Source: an uncultured Lachnospiraceae bacterium
Lineage (GTDB): Bacteria; Bacillota; Clostridia; Lachnospirales; Lachnospiraceae
Direction of reading: 5' to 3'
DNA: 59,287 nucleotides
NCBI GenBank assembly: GCA_947626795.1
Contig: CANQTH010000007.1
Coordinates: 1-59,287 of the forward strand
Positions within the stretch are counted from its first letter, which is position 1. Each line of letters opens with the position of its first letter. This document shows, piece by piece, positions 34,300 through 42,664 of the stretch. The notes under the pieces were generated by a model. It searched no databases. It saw only the letters and a list, made by a program, of their open reading frames with translations, and was not told where the DNA came from. Both the position numbers and the translations under genes were made by a program.

Positions 34300-34806
34300 C
34301 TATTTCTTCTCTGTTAGCACAATGCTCAGGCTGCGCCCTTCCAGCTTTGCTGCCTTCTCCACGGTGGCGATCTCTGAGAGGCTCTCCGCAAAATCGTCCA
34401 GGATATGCCTGCTCTTTTGCATATGTGCCATCTCCCTGCCTCGGAAACGCAACGTCACCTTTACCTTATTGCCCTTTGATATAAACTTTTTTGCTGCATT
34501 AATTTTTGTGTTCAAATCATTGGTGTCAATGTTTGGCGACAGGCGGATCTCCTTGACCTCCACTGTCCTCTGCTTCTTCTTGGCCTCCCGCTCCTTTCGG
34601 ACAAGCTCATACCGATACTTCCCGTAATCTATGATCTTGCACACAGGCGGCTTCGCAGTAGGGGCGATCTTCACAAGGTCAAGCTCCGCTTCCTGCGCAA
34701 GGCGCATAGCCTCGCGGGTCGGCATGATGCCAAGCTGCCCTCCGTCCTCGCCGATCAGACGAACTTCTTTATCTTTGATCTGTTCATTAATCATTAACTC
34801 GCTAAT
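34300..34806 (-). CDS. infC: Translation initiation factor IF-3 with ATT start codon
   Basis: 168 aa. The N-domain (MINEQIKDKEVRLIGEDGGQ, LDLVKIAPTAKPPVCKIIDY) and C-domain (IRLSPNIDTNDLNTKINAAK, VTLRFRGREMAHMQ) are both complete. The start is ATT at 34806: GGAGGT lies eight bases before it, and the next ATG (34794) is only 4 codons further and has no site of its own. An upstream ATG would read through the leader hairpin. A rare AUU start is the known basis of IF-3 autoregulation in other bacteria. Its promoter is at 34985-35013. Confidence 0.95.
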   Translation of the reverse strand: MSELMINEQIKDKEVRLIGEDGGQLGIMPTREAMRLAQEAELDLVKIAPTAKPPVCKIIDYGKYRYELVRKEREAKKKQRTVEVKEIRLSPNIDTNDLNTKINAAKKFISKGNKVKVTLRFRGREMAHMQKSRHILDDFAESLSEIATVEKAAKLEGRSLSIVLTEKK

Positions 34807-34828
34807 GGTCGTACACCTCCAAAAATTA

Positions 34829-34863
34829 ATATAACAAAAGTGGATAGGCAGACTATCCACTTT
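34829..34863 (-). promoter_or_regulatory. Leader hairpin/attenuator of infC-rpmI-rplT
   Basis: Minus strand AAAGTGGATAG-TCTGC-CTATCCACTTT is a perfect 11-bp stem followed by TGTTATATTAATTTTT, resembling a terminator, just before the infC ribosome site. Earlier in the leader (about 34945-34960) the minus strand repeats GGTATCCACT, which could pair with the first arm as an antiterminator. This fits the L20-controlled leaders of Firmicutes. Confidence 0.7.
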
Positions 34864-34984
34864 ACATTCAAAACCCACCAGCCGCGCCAACGCGCCGCCG
34901 TATCTTTGGATCTATGAACCATTAGTCACGCAATCATGCTAAGGTGAGAGTGGATACCCTACTTGTTTTTCTTACAATGTTGAT

Positions 34985-35013
34985 ACTTTACCATGTTTTC
35001 CCCGACAAGTCAA
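34985..35013 (-). promoter_or_regulatory. Sigma-A promoter of infC-rpmI-rplT
   Basis: Minus strand TTGACT (35008-35013), 17 bases, TAAAGT (34985-34990). It gives a leader of about 170 bases ahead of infC, long enough for the hairpin at 34829-34863 and an alternative fold. Confidence 0.75.
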
Positions 35014-35223
35014 GTGTTTTTTTCTGACCGGGATGCAGATAAAGAAATATGATAAAGAAATAGAGAGATATATAGAGATAGAGAGGGAACTGCCAACCCC
35101 CTCTGAAAACCCCATATACAACCGCCCCGCTTTGTGATAAACTGTCTACAGACACAGGAAACGGGCAAAATGGAACTCATTTTCCCGTTTCCCATAAATT
35201 GAAAAAAGGAAGGATGAAACGCC
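35014..35223. other. Gap upstream of the PHP gene
   Basis: About 210 bases between divergent units. It holds a purine-rich simple stretch (AGAAATAGAGAGATATATAG near 35058-35090) and the ribosome site AAGGAAGG before the PHP ATG. I see no convincing promoter. Confidence 0.4.
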
Positions 35224-36066
35224 ATGATCGACTTACATACGCATTCCACGGAATCTGACGGCACGCTCACGCCGGAAGAGCTGATGGCCCTCGCGAAAGA
35301 ATCCGGGCTGTCGGCCATCGCGCTCACGGATCACGACACGGTGGGCGGCCTGCCAAAAGCCCGCGCCGCCGCAAAAAAGCTCCATTTGGAATTCGTCCCA
35401 GGCATCGAATTCTCAACGGGCCATTTGGGCCGGGAAATCCATATCCTGGGCTATTACATCCAGGAATCTGACCCGGCGTTCCTTACGCAGCTAAACGTCT
35501 TTATCAGGCGGCGGGACGCGCGGAACGAAAAAATGGCCGCCCTCCTCCAAAAGGAGGGGTTCGGCATTTCCATGGAGGCCCTTTCCAAAGAATACCCCGG
35601 CAGCGTGATCACGCGCGCGCATTTCGCGCGCTACCTCGTGGAGCATGGATTCGTGAAAGACCGGGAAACGGTCTTCCGGGAATACTTAGGCGAAGGCTGC
35701 CGCTGCTATGTCCCGCGCGAGAAGATCACGCCTTTTGACGCGATCCGCCTCATCCATCTCGCCGGGGGTCTTGCCTTCTTCGCGCATCCGGTCTTATGCC
35801 GCATGGAACCGGAAGCCCTCCGCCGTTTTGCCCGCGAACTGGCGGAAGCTGGATTGGACGGGCTGGAAGCCATCTATCCCTTAAATACGCCAAAAGACGC
35901 GGCGTTCTTAAAAGACCTTGCCGGAGAGCTTGGCCTTTTGGTCAGCGGCGGCTCCGACTTTCACGGCGCGAACAAGCCCGACATCCGGCTCGGGACAGGG
36001 CGCGGGAACCTCGCCGTCCCCGACGCGGTCTTAGCGGGCCTCAAGGCTCGCCTGCAAGTCTTTTGA
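35224..36066 (+). CDS. PHP-domain phosphoesterase
   Basis: 280 aa; one of the few plus-strand genes. The metal-binding residues of the PHP fold are clear: DLHTHSTESDG (HxH), LTDHDTVGGL (DH), GIEFSTGH, FFAHPVLCR and SGSDFHGANK (DxH). An insertion of ~100 residues lies between the third and fourth motifs, as in the YciV/RnaAM-type 5'-3' exoribonuclease or nucleoside-3',5'-bisphosphate phosphatases. Such enzymes release phosphate or nucleotides from short RNAs or pAp. Which substrate applies here cannot be read. The last bases, with the stop, are repeated 71 bp downstream. Confidence 0.9.
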   Translation: MIDLHTHSTESDGTLTPEELMALAKESGLSAIALTDHDTVGGLPKARAAAKKLHLEFVPGIEFSTGHLGREIHILGYYIQESDPAFLTQLNVFIRRRDARNEKMAALLQKEGFGISMEALSKEYPGSVITRAHFARYLVEHGFVKDRETVFREYLGEGCRCYVPREKITPFDAIRLIHLAGGLAFFAHPVLCRMEPEALRRFARELAEAGLDGLEAIYPLNTPKDAAFLKDLAGELGLLVSGGSDFHGANKPDIRLGTGRGNLAVPDAVLAGLKARLQVF

Positions 36067-36155
36067 TCAGCGCCAAACGTGTGCCGCTGACATGACTCAA
36101 ACAACTTTGTTACCCGTTCGCTATCAATAACTTTTGATCGGCGCCAAACGTGTGC
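36058..36155 (+). repeat. 71-bp direct repeat touching the end of the PHP gene
   Basis: CTTTTGATCAGCGCCAAACG plus TGTGCC (from 36060) recurs at 36131 with one change. The repeated block covers the final codons, the TGA and about 25 bases after it. Confidence 0.75.
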
Positions 36156-36244
36156 CATCGGCACGTCCCCCGCGGAACGTTGATCTGATGTGGGATTGTC
36201 CCCAACACGGATACGAGCTTGTGGCCCACCGCCTATCGAGGCGG

Positions 36245-36460
36245 CATCCCCTCCCCGTTCTCGGCAGAAAGCCCTATCTCCTCGCCCTGCGCGCTAAGGG
36301 ACGCCGCGCAGCGGTTTCCCTCCCCGTCCTCATCATAAAGCCCTATCTCCTCGCCCTGCGCGCTAAGGGACGCCGCGCAGCGGTTTCCCTCCCCGTCCTC
36401 GGCATAAAGCCCTATCTCCTCGCCCTGCGCGCTAAGGGGACGCCGCTTGGCGTCCCCCTT
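36245..36460. repeat. 69-bp tandem repeat, three units, after the Cof-type gene
   Basis: CCCTATCTCCTCGCCCTGCG and the following bases begin at 36272, 36341 and 36410, exactly 69 bp apart. The array abuts the end (36466) of the minus-strand HAD gene. On the minus strand one frame stays open through all three units, giving 23-residue repeats (GEEIGLYAEDGEGNRCAASL), then stops. I cannot tell whether it is ever translated. Between 36155 and 36245 I see nothing. Confidence 0.85.
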
Positions 36461-36465
36461 ACAGC

Positions 36466-37275
36466 TTACAGGATGAACCGCTCGATGACTTCCGCGATCG
36501 CCCCATGCTCATTATCATGCTCCGTGACGTATTCCGCCACCTCCTTTAAGTCCGGATGGGCGTTCTGCACCGCCACGCCGATATGCGCGGCGCGGATCAT
36601 GGCGATGTCGTTGCGCTCGTCCCCCACCGCGATGGTATTCTCCATCGGGACGTTCAAAAAATAGCTGATGTAATGCACTCCGCTCCCCTTGTCCGTATTC
36701 GCCGGGCAATATTCCAAAAACTGGTTGCAGGAAAAGAACGAATTGCTCTTTTCCTCCAGGTGCATATGCTCCCTCTGGAATCGCAGCAGCTTCTCCTGAT
36801 CCTCCAGCTCGATCAGGATCGCCTTGTACGGCTCTTTTTCCAGGCTGGTATACAGATCCGGGACAATGCGGTAGCGCATCCTCGCGTTATTCAAGTAAAA
36901 ATCCAGCTCCCGGCTGTAATTTTCCGCCAGGATGGTGTCCTTCTGGTACGTCTGCACGTAAATGCCCGCCTTATGCGCCTCGTCGATGATCTCCCGCATG
37001 ACTTCCATCGGCATCGTGCGCTCCGCCAGGATGCGGTCGGCCGCGCAGTCGTAAATGACGGCTCCATTGAACGCGACCATATAGCAGCCGGGCTTCGTCA
37101 TCCCAAGCTCTTTCACCACGATCTTCCCGGTCGCGATCGGACGCCCTGTCACAAGGATGAAATAATGCCCGCGCTCCAGCATCTTCGTGATCGCTTCCAG
37201 ATTTTCCTGCGAAATGCTCTTATCGTTGTTCAATAACGTCTGGTCAAGGTCTGTAAATAATATCTTGCTGTCCAT
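36466..37275 (-). CDS. Cof-type HAD phosphatase
   Basis: 269 aa with AGGAGG before the ATG. It has the HAD motifs TDLDQTLLN (nucleophile), VTGRP (motif II), a Lys in NTDKGSGV (motif III) and AVGDERNDIAMI (motif IV), with the C2B-type cap between (~85-190). It belongs to the Cof/YwpJ group, which dephosphorylates sugar phosphates and cofactors such as PLP or FMN; specificity is broad. It is transcribed towards the 69-bp tandem array and is separated from ppk by ~290 bases of palindromic element. Confidence 0.92.
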   Translation of the reverse strand: MDSKILFTDLDQTLLNNDKSISQENLEAITKMLERGHYFILVTGRPIATGKIVVKELGMTKPGCYMVAFNGAVIYDCAADRILAERTMPMEVMREIIDEAHKAGIYVQTYQKDTILAENYSRELDFYLNNARMRYRIVPDLYTSLEKEPYKAILIELEDQEKLLRFQREHMHLEEKSNSFFSCNQFLEYCPANTDKGSGVHYISYFLNVPMENTIAVGDERNDIAMIRAAHIGVAVQNAHPDLKEVAEYVTEHDNEHGAIAEVIERFIL

Positions 37276-37307
37276 CGCCTTCCTCCTTTTCCCCGTATTT
37301 TTTCATA

Positions 37308-37534
37308 ACAGCCCAACGTTCTTCCCCGTTACGGAATCCTCCCATTCCAGGCCGCCTTCGGCGGGACGGATTCCCTCCCGGCAAAATTCCCGTATCCTTC
37401 CGGACTTTGCGACGAGCGCAAAATCCTGGGCTAAGCTGTTCTGCTTTGATATCTGTCAAAAACTATCCCTGCTCCTTTGCGGCAAGCAGAAAATCCTGAG
37501 CCAAGCTGCTTCCTTCTCCTTTGTAGGCAAGATC
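37308..37534. repeat. Dispersed palindromic element, compound copy
   Basis: A chain of family modules: GTTACGGAATCCTCCCATTC, GGCCGCCTTCGGCGG, CGGATTCCCTCCCGGCAAAA, GGACTTTGCGACGAGCGCAA and ATCCTGGGCTAAGC, the last two repeated in altered form at 37475-37512. It fills nearly the whole gap between ppk and the Cof gene; no gene is seen in it. Confidence 0.75.
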
Positions 37535-37563
37535 CGCCGTGCGCGGCTCTTTTGCCGCCTCTT

Positions 37564-39687
37564 TTATGTGATAGGCTCCGCCGGGATGAATACGCGTTCC
37601 TGATACGCGTCCTTTTTCGGGACCTTCGCTTTCGCCTCCCGGCAGAAGCTCTCCTGCGAATTGATCAGCTTTTTCCCCCGCTTGTCGATCTTTTCGTAGT
37701 TCCCGTCCGGCTGCAGGATATTCGCCTTCGTATTATCCGAAAGCTGCGTCTCCAGGATATGGCGCACCTCGTCCATCAGCGCCTCGTTCTCCACCGGGAA
37801 AATGATCTCGACCCTGCGGTCCAGATTCCTGGGCATCCAGTCCGCGCTCCCCATGTAGATCTCTTCCTCGCCGTCGTTGTGGAACCAGAAGATCCGGCTG
37901 TGTTCCAGGAAATTCCCGACGATGGAGCGCACGGATATGTTCTCGCTGACCCCCGGGATCCCGACCCGCAGGCAGCAGATCCCGCGCACGACAAGGTCGA
38001 TCTTCACGCCTGCCGCCGAGGCCCCGTATAACGCCGCGATGATCTCCTGGTCGCACAGGGAGTTCATCTTCGCCTTGATGAATGCTTCCTTCCCGGCCTT
38101 CGCGTGTTCCGTCTCCCGCTTGATCAGCTTCAAGAAACGCTTGCGCAGCCAGATCGGGGCCACGACCAGCTTGTTCCAGGAAAGCGGCTCGGAATAGCCG
38201 GAAAGCATATTGAACACAGCCGTCGCGTCCTCCCCGATCGCCTCGGAGCAAGTGAACATCCCGATATCCGTATAGAGCTTCGCCGTGGAGTCGTTATAAT
38301 TGCCCGTCCCAAGATGCACGTACCGCCGGATGCCGTCTTCTTCCCTGCGCACCACGAGCGCGATCTTGCTGTGGGTCTTCAGCCCGACCAGCCCGTAGAT
38401 CACATGGCAGCCCGCCTTCTCCAATTTCTGCGCCCATACGATGTTGTTCTCCTCGTCAAAGCGCGCTTTCAGCTCGACTAAAACGGACACCTGCTTCCCA
38501 TTCTCCGCCGCCTGCGCCAGCGACGCGATGATCGGGGAATTGCCGCTGACGCGGTAAAGGGTCTGCTTGATGGCAAGCACGTCCGGGTCCACAGACGCCT
38601 GGCGGATGAAATCCACCACCGGATCGAACGTCTGGTACGGATGGTGCAGCAGGATATCCCCTTTGCGGATGGCCGCGAAAATATCCTCCCCGTGCGGGAT
38701 CTCCGGCACAGGCTGCGGCGTGTACGGCTGGTAGCGCAGATCGTCCCCGCCCTCGATGCCGTACATTTTCATCAGGAATGTCAAGTCGATCGGCCCGTTG
38801 ATCTTAAAAATGTCTTCCTGCGCGATATGCAGCTCCTCCTCTAAGATCTTCAGCAGCCGCTTGTCGATCTTGTCCTCCACCTCCAGGCGGATGGCCTCCC
38901 CCCATTGGCGCTTCTTGAGCTGCTTTTGGATCTCCTGCAGCAGATCCTCCGCCTCGTCCTCGTCGATCGTCAGATCCGCGTTCCGCATGATCCGGTACGG
39001 GCAGGCGCAGATCACATGGTAATTCAAGAACAGGCGCTGGATGTTGCGCTCGATGACCTGCTCCAGCAGGATGAACGTCTTCTGCCCTTCCTTCCCGGAC
39101 GGGATCTGCACGATCCGCGAAAGCACGGAAGGCACCTGCACCGTGGCAAATTCCAGCTCCCCTTTTTTCTGATCCTTCTTGTTCAGGAGCGCGGCGATGT
39201 TTAACGACTTGTTCCGGATCAGCGGGAACGGCCGCGACGCGTCCACCGCCATCGGCGTAAGCACCGGGTAGACCGTCTCCCGGAAATAACGGTCCACGTA
39301 TTCCGCCTGCTCCTGTGTCAGATCCTCGTACGCGCTTAAGATCTCGATCCCGTGGCTTCGGAGCATCGGGGTCAGGGAGCGGTTGAACGTGGAATACTGC
39401 ATATCCACCAGCGCGCGCGTGTCCTTGTTGATCGCCTCAAGCTGCTCTTTCGCCGTCATCCCGGCGATATCCGTCTTCTTGTAGCCCGCGTGCACCATGT
39501 CCTTTAAGGAGGCGACGCGCACCATGAAGAACTCATCCAGATTCGAGGACGTGATGCTTATGAACTTTAAGCGTTCCAGCAGCGGGATGTTCTTGTCCCT
39601 CGCCTCATTCAATACCCTGTGGTTAAATTTCAGCCAGCTTATTTCCCGGTTCTCGTAATATTCCGGCTTCAGAAACTCTTTCTCCAT
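37564..39687 (-). CDS. ppk: Polyphosphate kinase 1
   Basis: 707 aa, normal. It makes polyphosphate from ATP reversibly. The N-terminal domain opens with REISWLKFNHRVLNEARD; the two phospholipase-D-like catalytic domains contain the autophosphorylated His in GLKTHSKIALVVRR, the phosphate-binding HLGTGNYND, and the second His region in NFLEHSRIFWFHN with MGSADWMPRNLDRR. AAAAGGAGGAG precedes the ATG. It is followed in the same direction by ppx upstream on the strand, so synthesis and breakdown genes are neighbours. Confidence 0.98.
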   Translation of the reverse strand: MEKEFLKPEYYENREISWLKFNHRVLNEARDKNIPLLERLKFISITSSNLDEFFMVRVASLKDMVHAGYKKTDIAGMTAKEQLEAINKDTRALVDMQYSTFNRSLTPMLRSHGIEILSAYEDLTQEQAEYVDRYFRETVYPVLTPMAVDASRPFPLIRNKSLNIAALLNKKDQKKGELEFATVQVPSVLSRIVQIPSGKEGQKTFILLEQVIERNIQRLFLNYHVICACPYRIMRNADLTIDEDEAEDLLQEIQKQLKKRQWGEAIRLEVEDKIDKRLLKILEEELHIAQEDIFKINGPIDLTFLMKMYGIEGGDDLRYQPYTPQPVPEIPHGEDIFAAIRKGDILLHHPYQTFDPVVDFIRQASVDPDVLAIKQTLYRVSGNSPIIASLAQAAENGKQVSVLVELKARFDEENNIVWAQKLEKAGCHVIYGLVGLKTHSKIALVVRREEDGIRRYVHLGTGNYNDSTAKLYTDIGMFTCSEAIGEDATAVFNMLSGYSEPLSWNKLVVAPIWLRKRFLKLIKRETEHAKAGKEAFIKAKMNSLCDQEIIAALYGASAAGVKIDLVVRGICCLRVGIPGVSENISVRSIVGNFLEHSRIFWFHNDGEEEIYMGSADWMPRNLDRRVEIIFPVENEALMDEVRHILETQLSDNTKANILQPDGNYEKIDKRGKKLINSQESFCREAKAKVPKKDAYQERVFIPAEPIT

Positions 39688-39715
39688 TCCTTCTCCTCCT
39701 TTTACAGGCCCTTCC

Positions 39716-39774
39716 GTAACAGTTCAGCCTTACGGACTTTGCAGCAAGTGCAAAGTCCTGGGCTGAACTGTTAC
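39716..39774. repeat. Dispersed palindromic element, nested two-level copy
   Basis: Outer arms GTAACAGTTCAGCC (39716-39729) and GGCTGAACTGTTAC (39761-39774) enclose an inner palindrome GGACTTTGC-AGCAAGT-GCAAAGTCC. The whole 59 bases fold into one long hairpin in the gap between ppx and ppk. Confidence 0.9.
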
Positions 39775-39781
39775 CCATTTC

Positions 39782-41314
39782 TCATAACACTCTCTTTTCC
39801 CGGATCTTCGGGTTCACGCAGAAAACCTCCTCAAAGGAATCCGCATAGGCGGAAAACAGCCCTTTTTCCAACACGATGCTCTCCACCGACTCTACCGTGA
39901 TCAAAAGCTCCCTTTCCCGGAGCGACGCTTTTACGCTCTTGAATTTCTGCTTATGGCTCCTGTCCATCGCGTTCGCGATCTTTAAGATCGCCGTCAGCTT
40001 CGCGACCGTCATGCTGCTGTCGCCGTCAAGGCCGCTGATGTCCCCGCTGTCCGGCAATGCCGCACGTGAATTGTATTTTACAGTATTCGCAACGATCTCC
40101 CGCTCCGTCTGCGTCACGCCGATGATCTCGGACGCCTTGATGATCTGGTAAGAGCATTCCGCCTGGTTGACCAGGCTGATGTAGCGGCCGCAATCATGCA
40201 AAATGGCCGCAAGCTGCAAGAGCAGCCGCTCGCGCCCGCCCATCCCATGCACCTTCTTCATGGCATCAAAGATCGTCGTGCTGATGGAAAGAACCGCCTC
40301 GGTATGCGCGGAAAAGCCCTGGTAACGCTCGGCGAGGCTTCTCGCCGCCGCCAGGATGTCTTCGGAAAAATCATGTTTAAAGGACACCAGGTTATGCTTC
40401 TCCGCATAATCGCAGGCGATCCCGTCGTTGATGCTCACACCCGGCACCCAGATATAGCGGGCGTTCAGCTCCTCCGCCAATCGCTTGTACAGCACGACGG
40501 ACGGCATGATGAGCGTGTCATGCTCGTTTGTGAGGTTCAATTCCAGCGCGATCTCCTCCGGGGATTTCTTGCTCCATTTCTTTAACAGCTTCAAGAAACG
40601 CTCCGTCTCGATCGGGCCGTTCCCCTCTTTTTTGGAAAATCCCTTCACCATCTCGCCGATGTAATCGCCCATGGCGATGACGTACTTGATATTATCCTTC
40701 GGCAGGTACAGCCGCTTGAAGATCTCCAGCTCCTTGTCGATCAGCTCCTGGATCTGCGTTTCGTAGTGGGAGGCGAGGTTCTCGATCTGCGAGAGCTTTT
40801 CCCGGATCCGCATGATGCCGACCTCGATATGCTGCGTCGTGACCGCCTTTCCCTCGCGGAACAGCGTGATCTGCATACTGCCGCCCCCGACGTCCAAAAC
40901 GGCCGCGCCCTTTTGGATCATCTTGTTAAATTCAGAAAACGCCGCCAAAGCCTGGTATCCCAGGAAACGCTGCTCGGAATTGCTAAGCACCGTCACGTCG
41001 ATCTTGGTCCGGATGCGGATCTGATCCAGGATAAACGCCCCGTTGCCAACGGAACGGATGGCGTTCCCCGCGTACGCCTTATACGCGTCTACCTTGTAGC
41101 CGTCCATGATCGTGCGGAACTCCCGCAGCGCCTCGCAAAGATCCTCCACCAGCTCGTAGCCGATGACGCCCTTGCTGTACGCGTCCTTCCCAAGGCCCAC
41201 ATGGCTGCGCACATAATCCACCGGACGTATCTTCCGGCTTTCGGAAATCTCGAACACCTTCAGCCCCACTTCGTAAGAGCCGATATAAATTGTCGCGAAT
41301 GTCGTAATCTTCAT
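39782..41314 (-). CDS. ppx: Exopolyphosphatase / pppGpp phosphatase (Ppx/GppA)
   Basis: 510 aa from the ATG at 41314, which overlaps the preceding stop as ATGA; the longer frame has no start signal. The sugar-kinase/Hsp70-like ATPase core has TIYIGSYEVGLKVFEI (phosphate 1 region, less canonical than the usual IDIGSNS), DVGGGSMQITLFREGKAV (phosphate 2) and NDGIACDYAE. The C-terminal half is an HD-type domain (LAAILHDCGRYISLVNQAEC), as in long Ppx proteins. It removes terminal phosphate from polyphosphate or pppGpp. The neighbouring ppk supplies the polymer. Confidence 0.93.
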   Translation of the reverse strand: MKITTFATIYIGSYEVGLKVFEISESRKIRPVDYVRSHVGLGKDAYSKGVIGYELVEDLCEALREFRTIMDGYKVDAYKAYAGNAIRSVGNGAFILDQIRIRTKIDVTVLSNSEQRFLGYQALAAFSEFNKMIQKGAAVLDVGGGSMQITLFREGKAVTTQHIEVGIMRIREKLSQIENLASHYETQIQELIDKELEIFKRLYLPKDNIKYVIAMGDYIGEMVKGFSKKEGNGPIETERFLKLLKKWSKKSPEEIALELNLTNEHDTLIMPSVVLYKRLAEELNARYIWVPGVSINDGIACDYAEKHNLVSFKHDFSEDILAAARSLAERYQGFSAHTEAVLSISTTIFDAMKKVHGMGGRERLLLQLAAILHDCGRYISLVNQAECSYQIIKASEIIGVTQTEREIVANTVKYNSRAALPDSGDISGLDGDSSMTVAKLTAILKIANAMDRSHKQKFKSVKASLRERELLITVESVESIVLEKGLFSAYADSFEEVFCVNPKIREKRVL

Positions 41315-42624
41315 GCCTGCTCCTTCCCCAGCAGATCGTTGACAAACTGCTGCGCCGTCCGCCCGGAACGCCCTCCGTGGCCAAGTTCCCAACGCTCCGC
41401 CGCCAAGAGCAGCGCGTCCTCGTCCATCCGGATCCCGTTCCGTTTTGCCAGGCCCCGCACGATCGCCTCGTATTCCTTTTTATCCGGCGCGCCAAAATAA
41501 ATGGACGCCCCGAACCGCGAGGCGAGCGAGAGCTTCTCCTGGACGGTATCCCTGGTGTGCAGCTCGTCGTCCGTCTCCTGCTTATCGCTGAATTTCTCCC
41601 GGACGAGATGGCGGCGGTTGGACGTCGCGTAGATCAGGACATTGTCCGGCTTGCGCTCCAGCCCGCCTTCCATCACGGCCTTTAAGTACTTGTATTCGAT
41701 CTCAAATTCCTCAAAGGAGAGGTCGTCCATATAGATGATGAAACGGTAATTCCGGTTCTTGACCTGCGCGATGACGTCGTTTAAGGCCTTGAACTGGTGC
41801 TTATACAGCTCGATCATCCGAAGCCCCTGCCCGTAATACTGGTTGATGATGGCCTTTATGCTCGTGGACTTGCCCGTCCCGGCGTCCCCGAACAGCAGGC
41901 AGTTATTCGCCTGCCGCCCTTTCACGAAAGCCTCCGTGTTCTCGACAAGCTTCCGCTTCGCGTCCTCGTATCCGACCAGATCGTCCAGATGCACATGGGC
42001 GATCTTGGAGATCGGGACGATCCGCACCCGTTTTCCCTTGCGCTCCACGCGGAACGCCTTGTGAAGCCCGATGTCCCCCACGCCAAATTCCCGGTAAAAC
42101 TCCGTGATCTCCCGCTGGAAGCCCTCGGCGTCCTCAGCCTTGCCAAGCCGGACGCTCAGCTCGCAGATGCTGTCGCGGATCCTGTGGCTGAACGTCCCGC
42201 CGCTCCCGCCGTCCCCCTGGTAATCCATCACCACTCCAAGATGCGGAACGCCGAGTATCCTTGCCATCTCCCCGAAATCGAACCGGAACAGCTCCAGAAA
42301 AAAGGAAAAATCCGAACGGGCCAGCTCGTTGACGCTGCCCGCGACAGCCCCCCTGCGCTCGCAGGCCTTGCTGTACGCGTTCTCATGGCTCACCAGGAGG
42401 AACGTCAGGTACGCCTGCCACAAGTTCCCCTCAAACCCGTGATCCACCGACCGCTCCACCAGCTCATGGACGCAATTGCAAAAGCTCTCCCGCCAGCGCG
42501 CCTCGCCGCCGATCCAGTCTATGTTCCCATCGTCGTCCTTCTGCTTCACCTGAAAGACCATCCCCATGACGCCCCAAAACACCTTATCTTTCTCAAATCC
42601 TTTGTATAACACAAGCCTTTCCAT
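41311..42624 (-). CDS. DUF815-family AAA+ ATPase
   Basis: 437 aa from the ATG at 42624, nine bases after AGGGG; an ATG two codons earlier is too close. An N-terminal region (~1-195) precedes the P-loop domain: VGYEDAKRKLVENTEAFVKG, Walker A LFGDAGTGKST, Walker B FIIYMDDLSFEEFE and sensor YATSNRRHL are the DUF815 signature, and the C-terminus has GGRSGRTAQQFVNDLL. The function is not established; these ATPases are common in Clostridia. It is translationally coupled to ppx by a 4-base overlap, hinting at a shared stress or polyphosphate role, by position only. Confidence 0.9.
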   Translation of the reverse strand: MERLVLYKGFEKDKVFWGVMGMVFQVKQKDDDGNIDWIGGEARWRESFCNCVHELVERSVDHGFEGNLWQAYLTFLLVSHENAYSKACERRGAVAGSVNELARSDFSFFLELFRFDFGEMARILGVPHLGVVMDYQGDGGSGGTFSHRIRDSICELSVRLGKAEDAEGFQREITEFYREFGVGDIGLHKAFRVERKGKRVRIVPISKIAHVHLDDLVGYEDAKRKLVENTEAFVKGRQANNCLLFGDAGTGKSTSIKAIINQYYGQGLRMIELYKHQFKALNDVIAQVKNRNYRFIIYMDDLSFEEFEIEYKYLKAVMEGGLERKPDNVLIYATSNRRHLVREKFSDKQETDDELHTRDTVQEKLSLASRFGASIYFGAPDKKEYEAIVRGLAKRNGIRMDEDALLLAAERWELGHGGRSGRTAQQFVNDLLGKEQA

Positions 42625-42664
42625 TGACATCTTCCCCTTCCGTCTTTTTCCGCACGGCCTTGCG

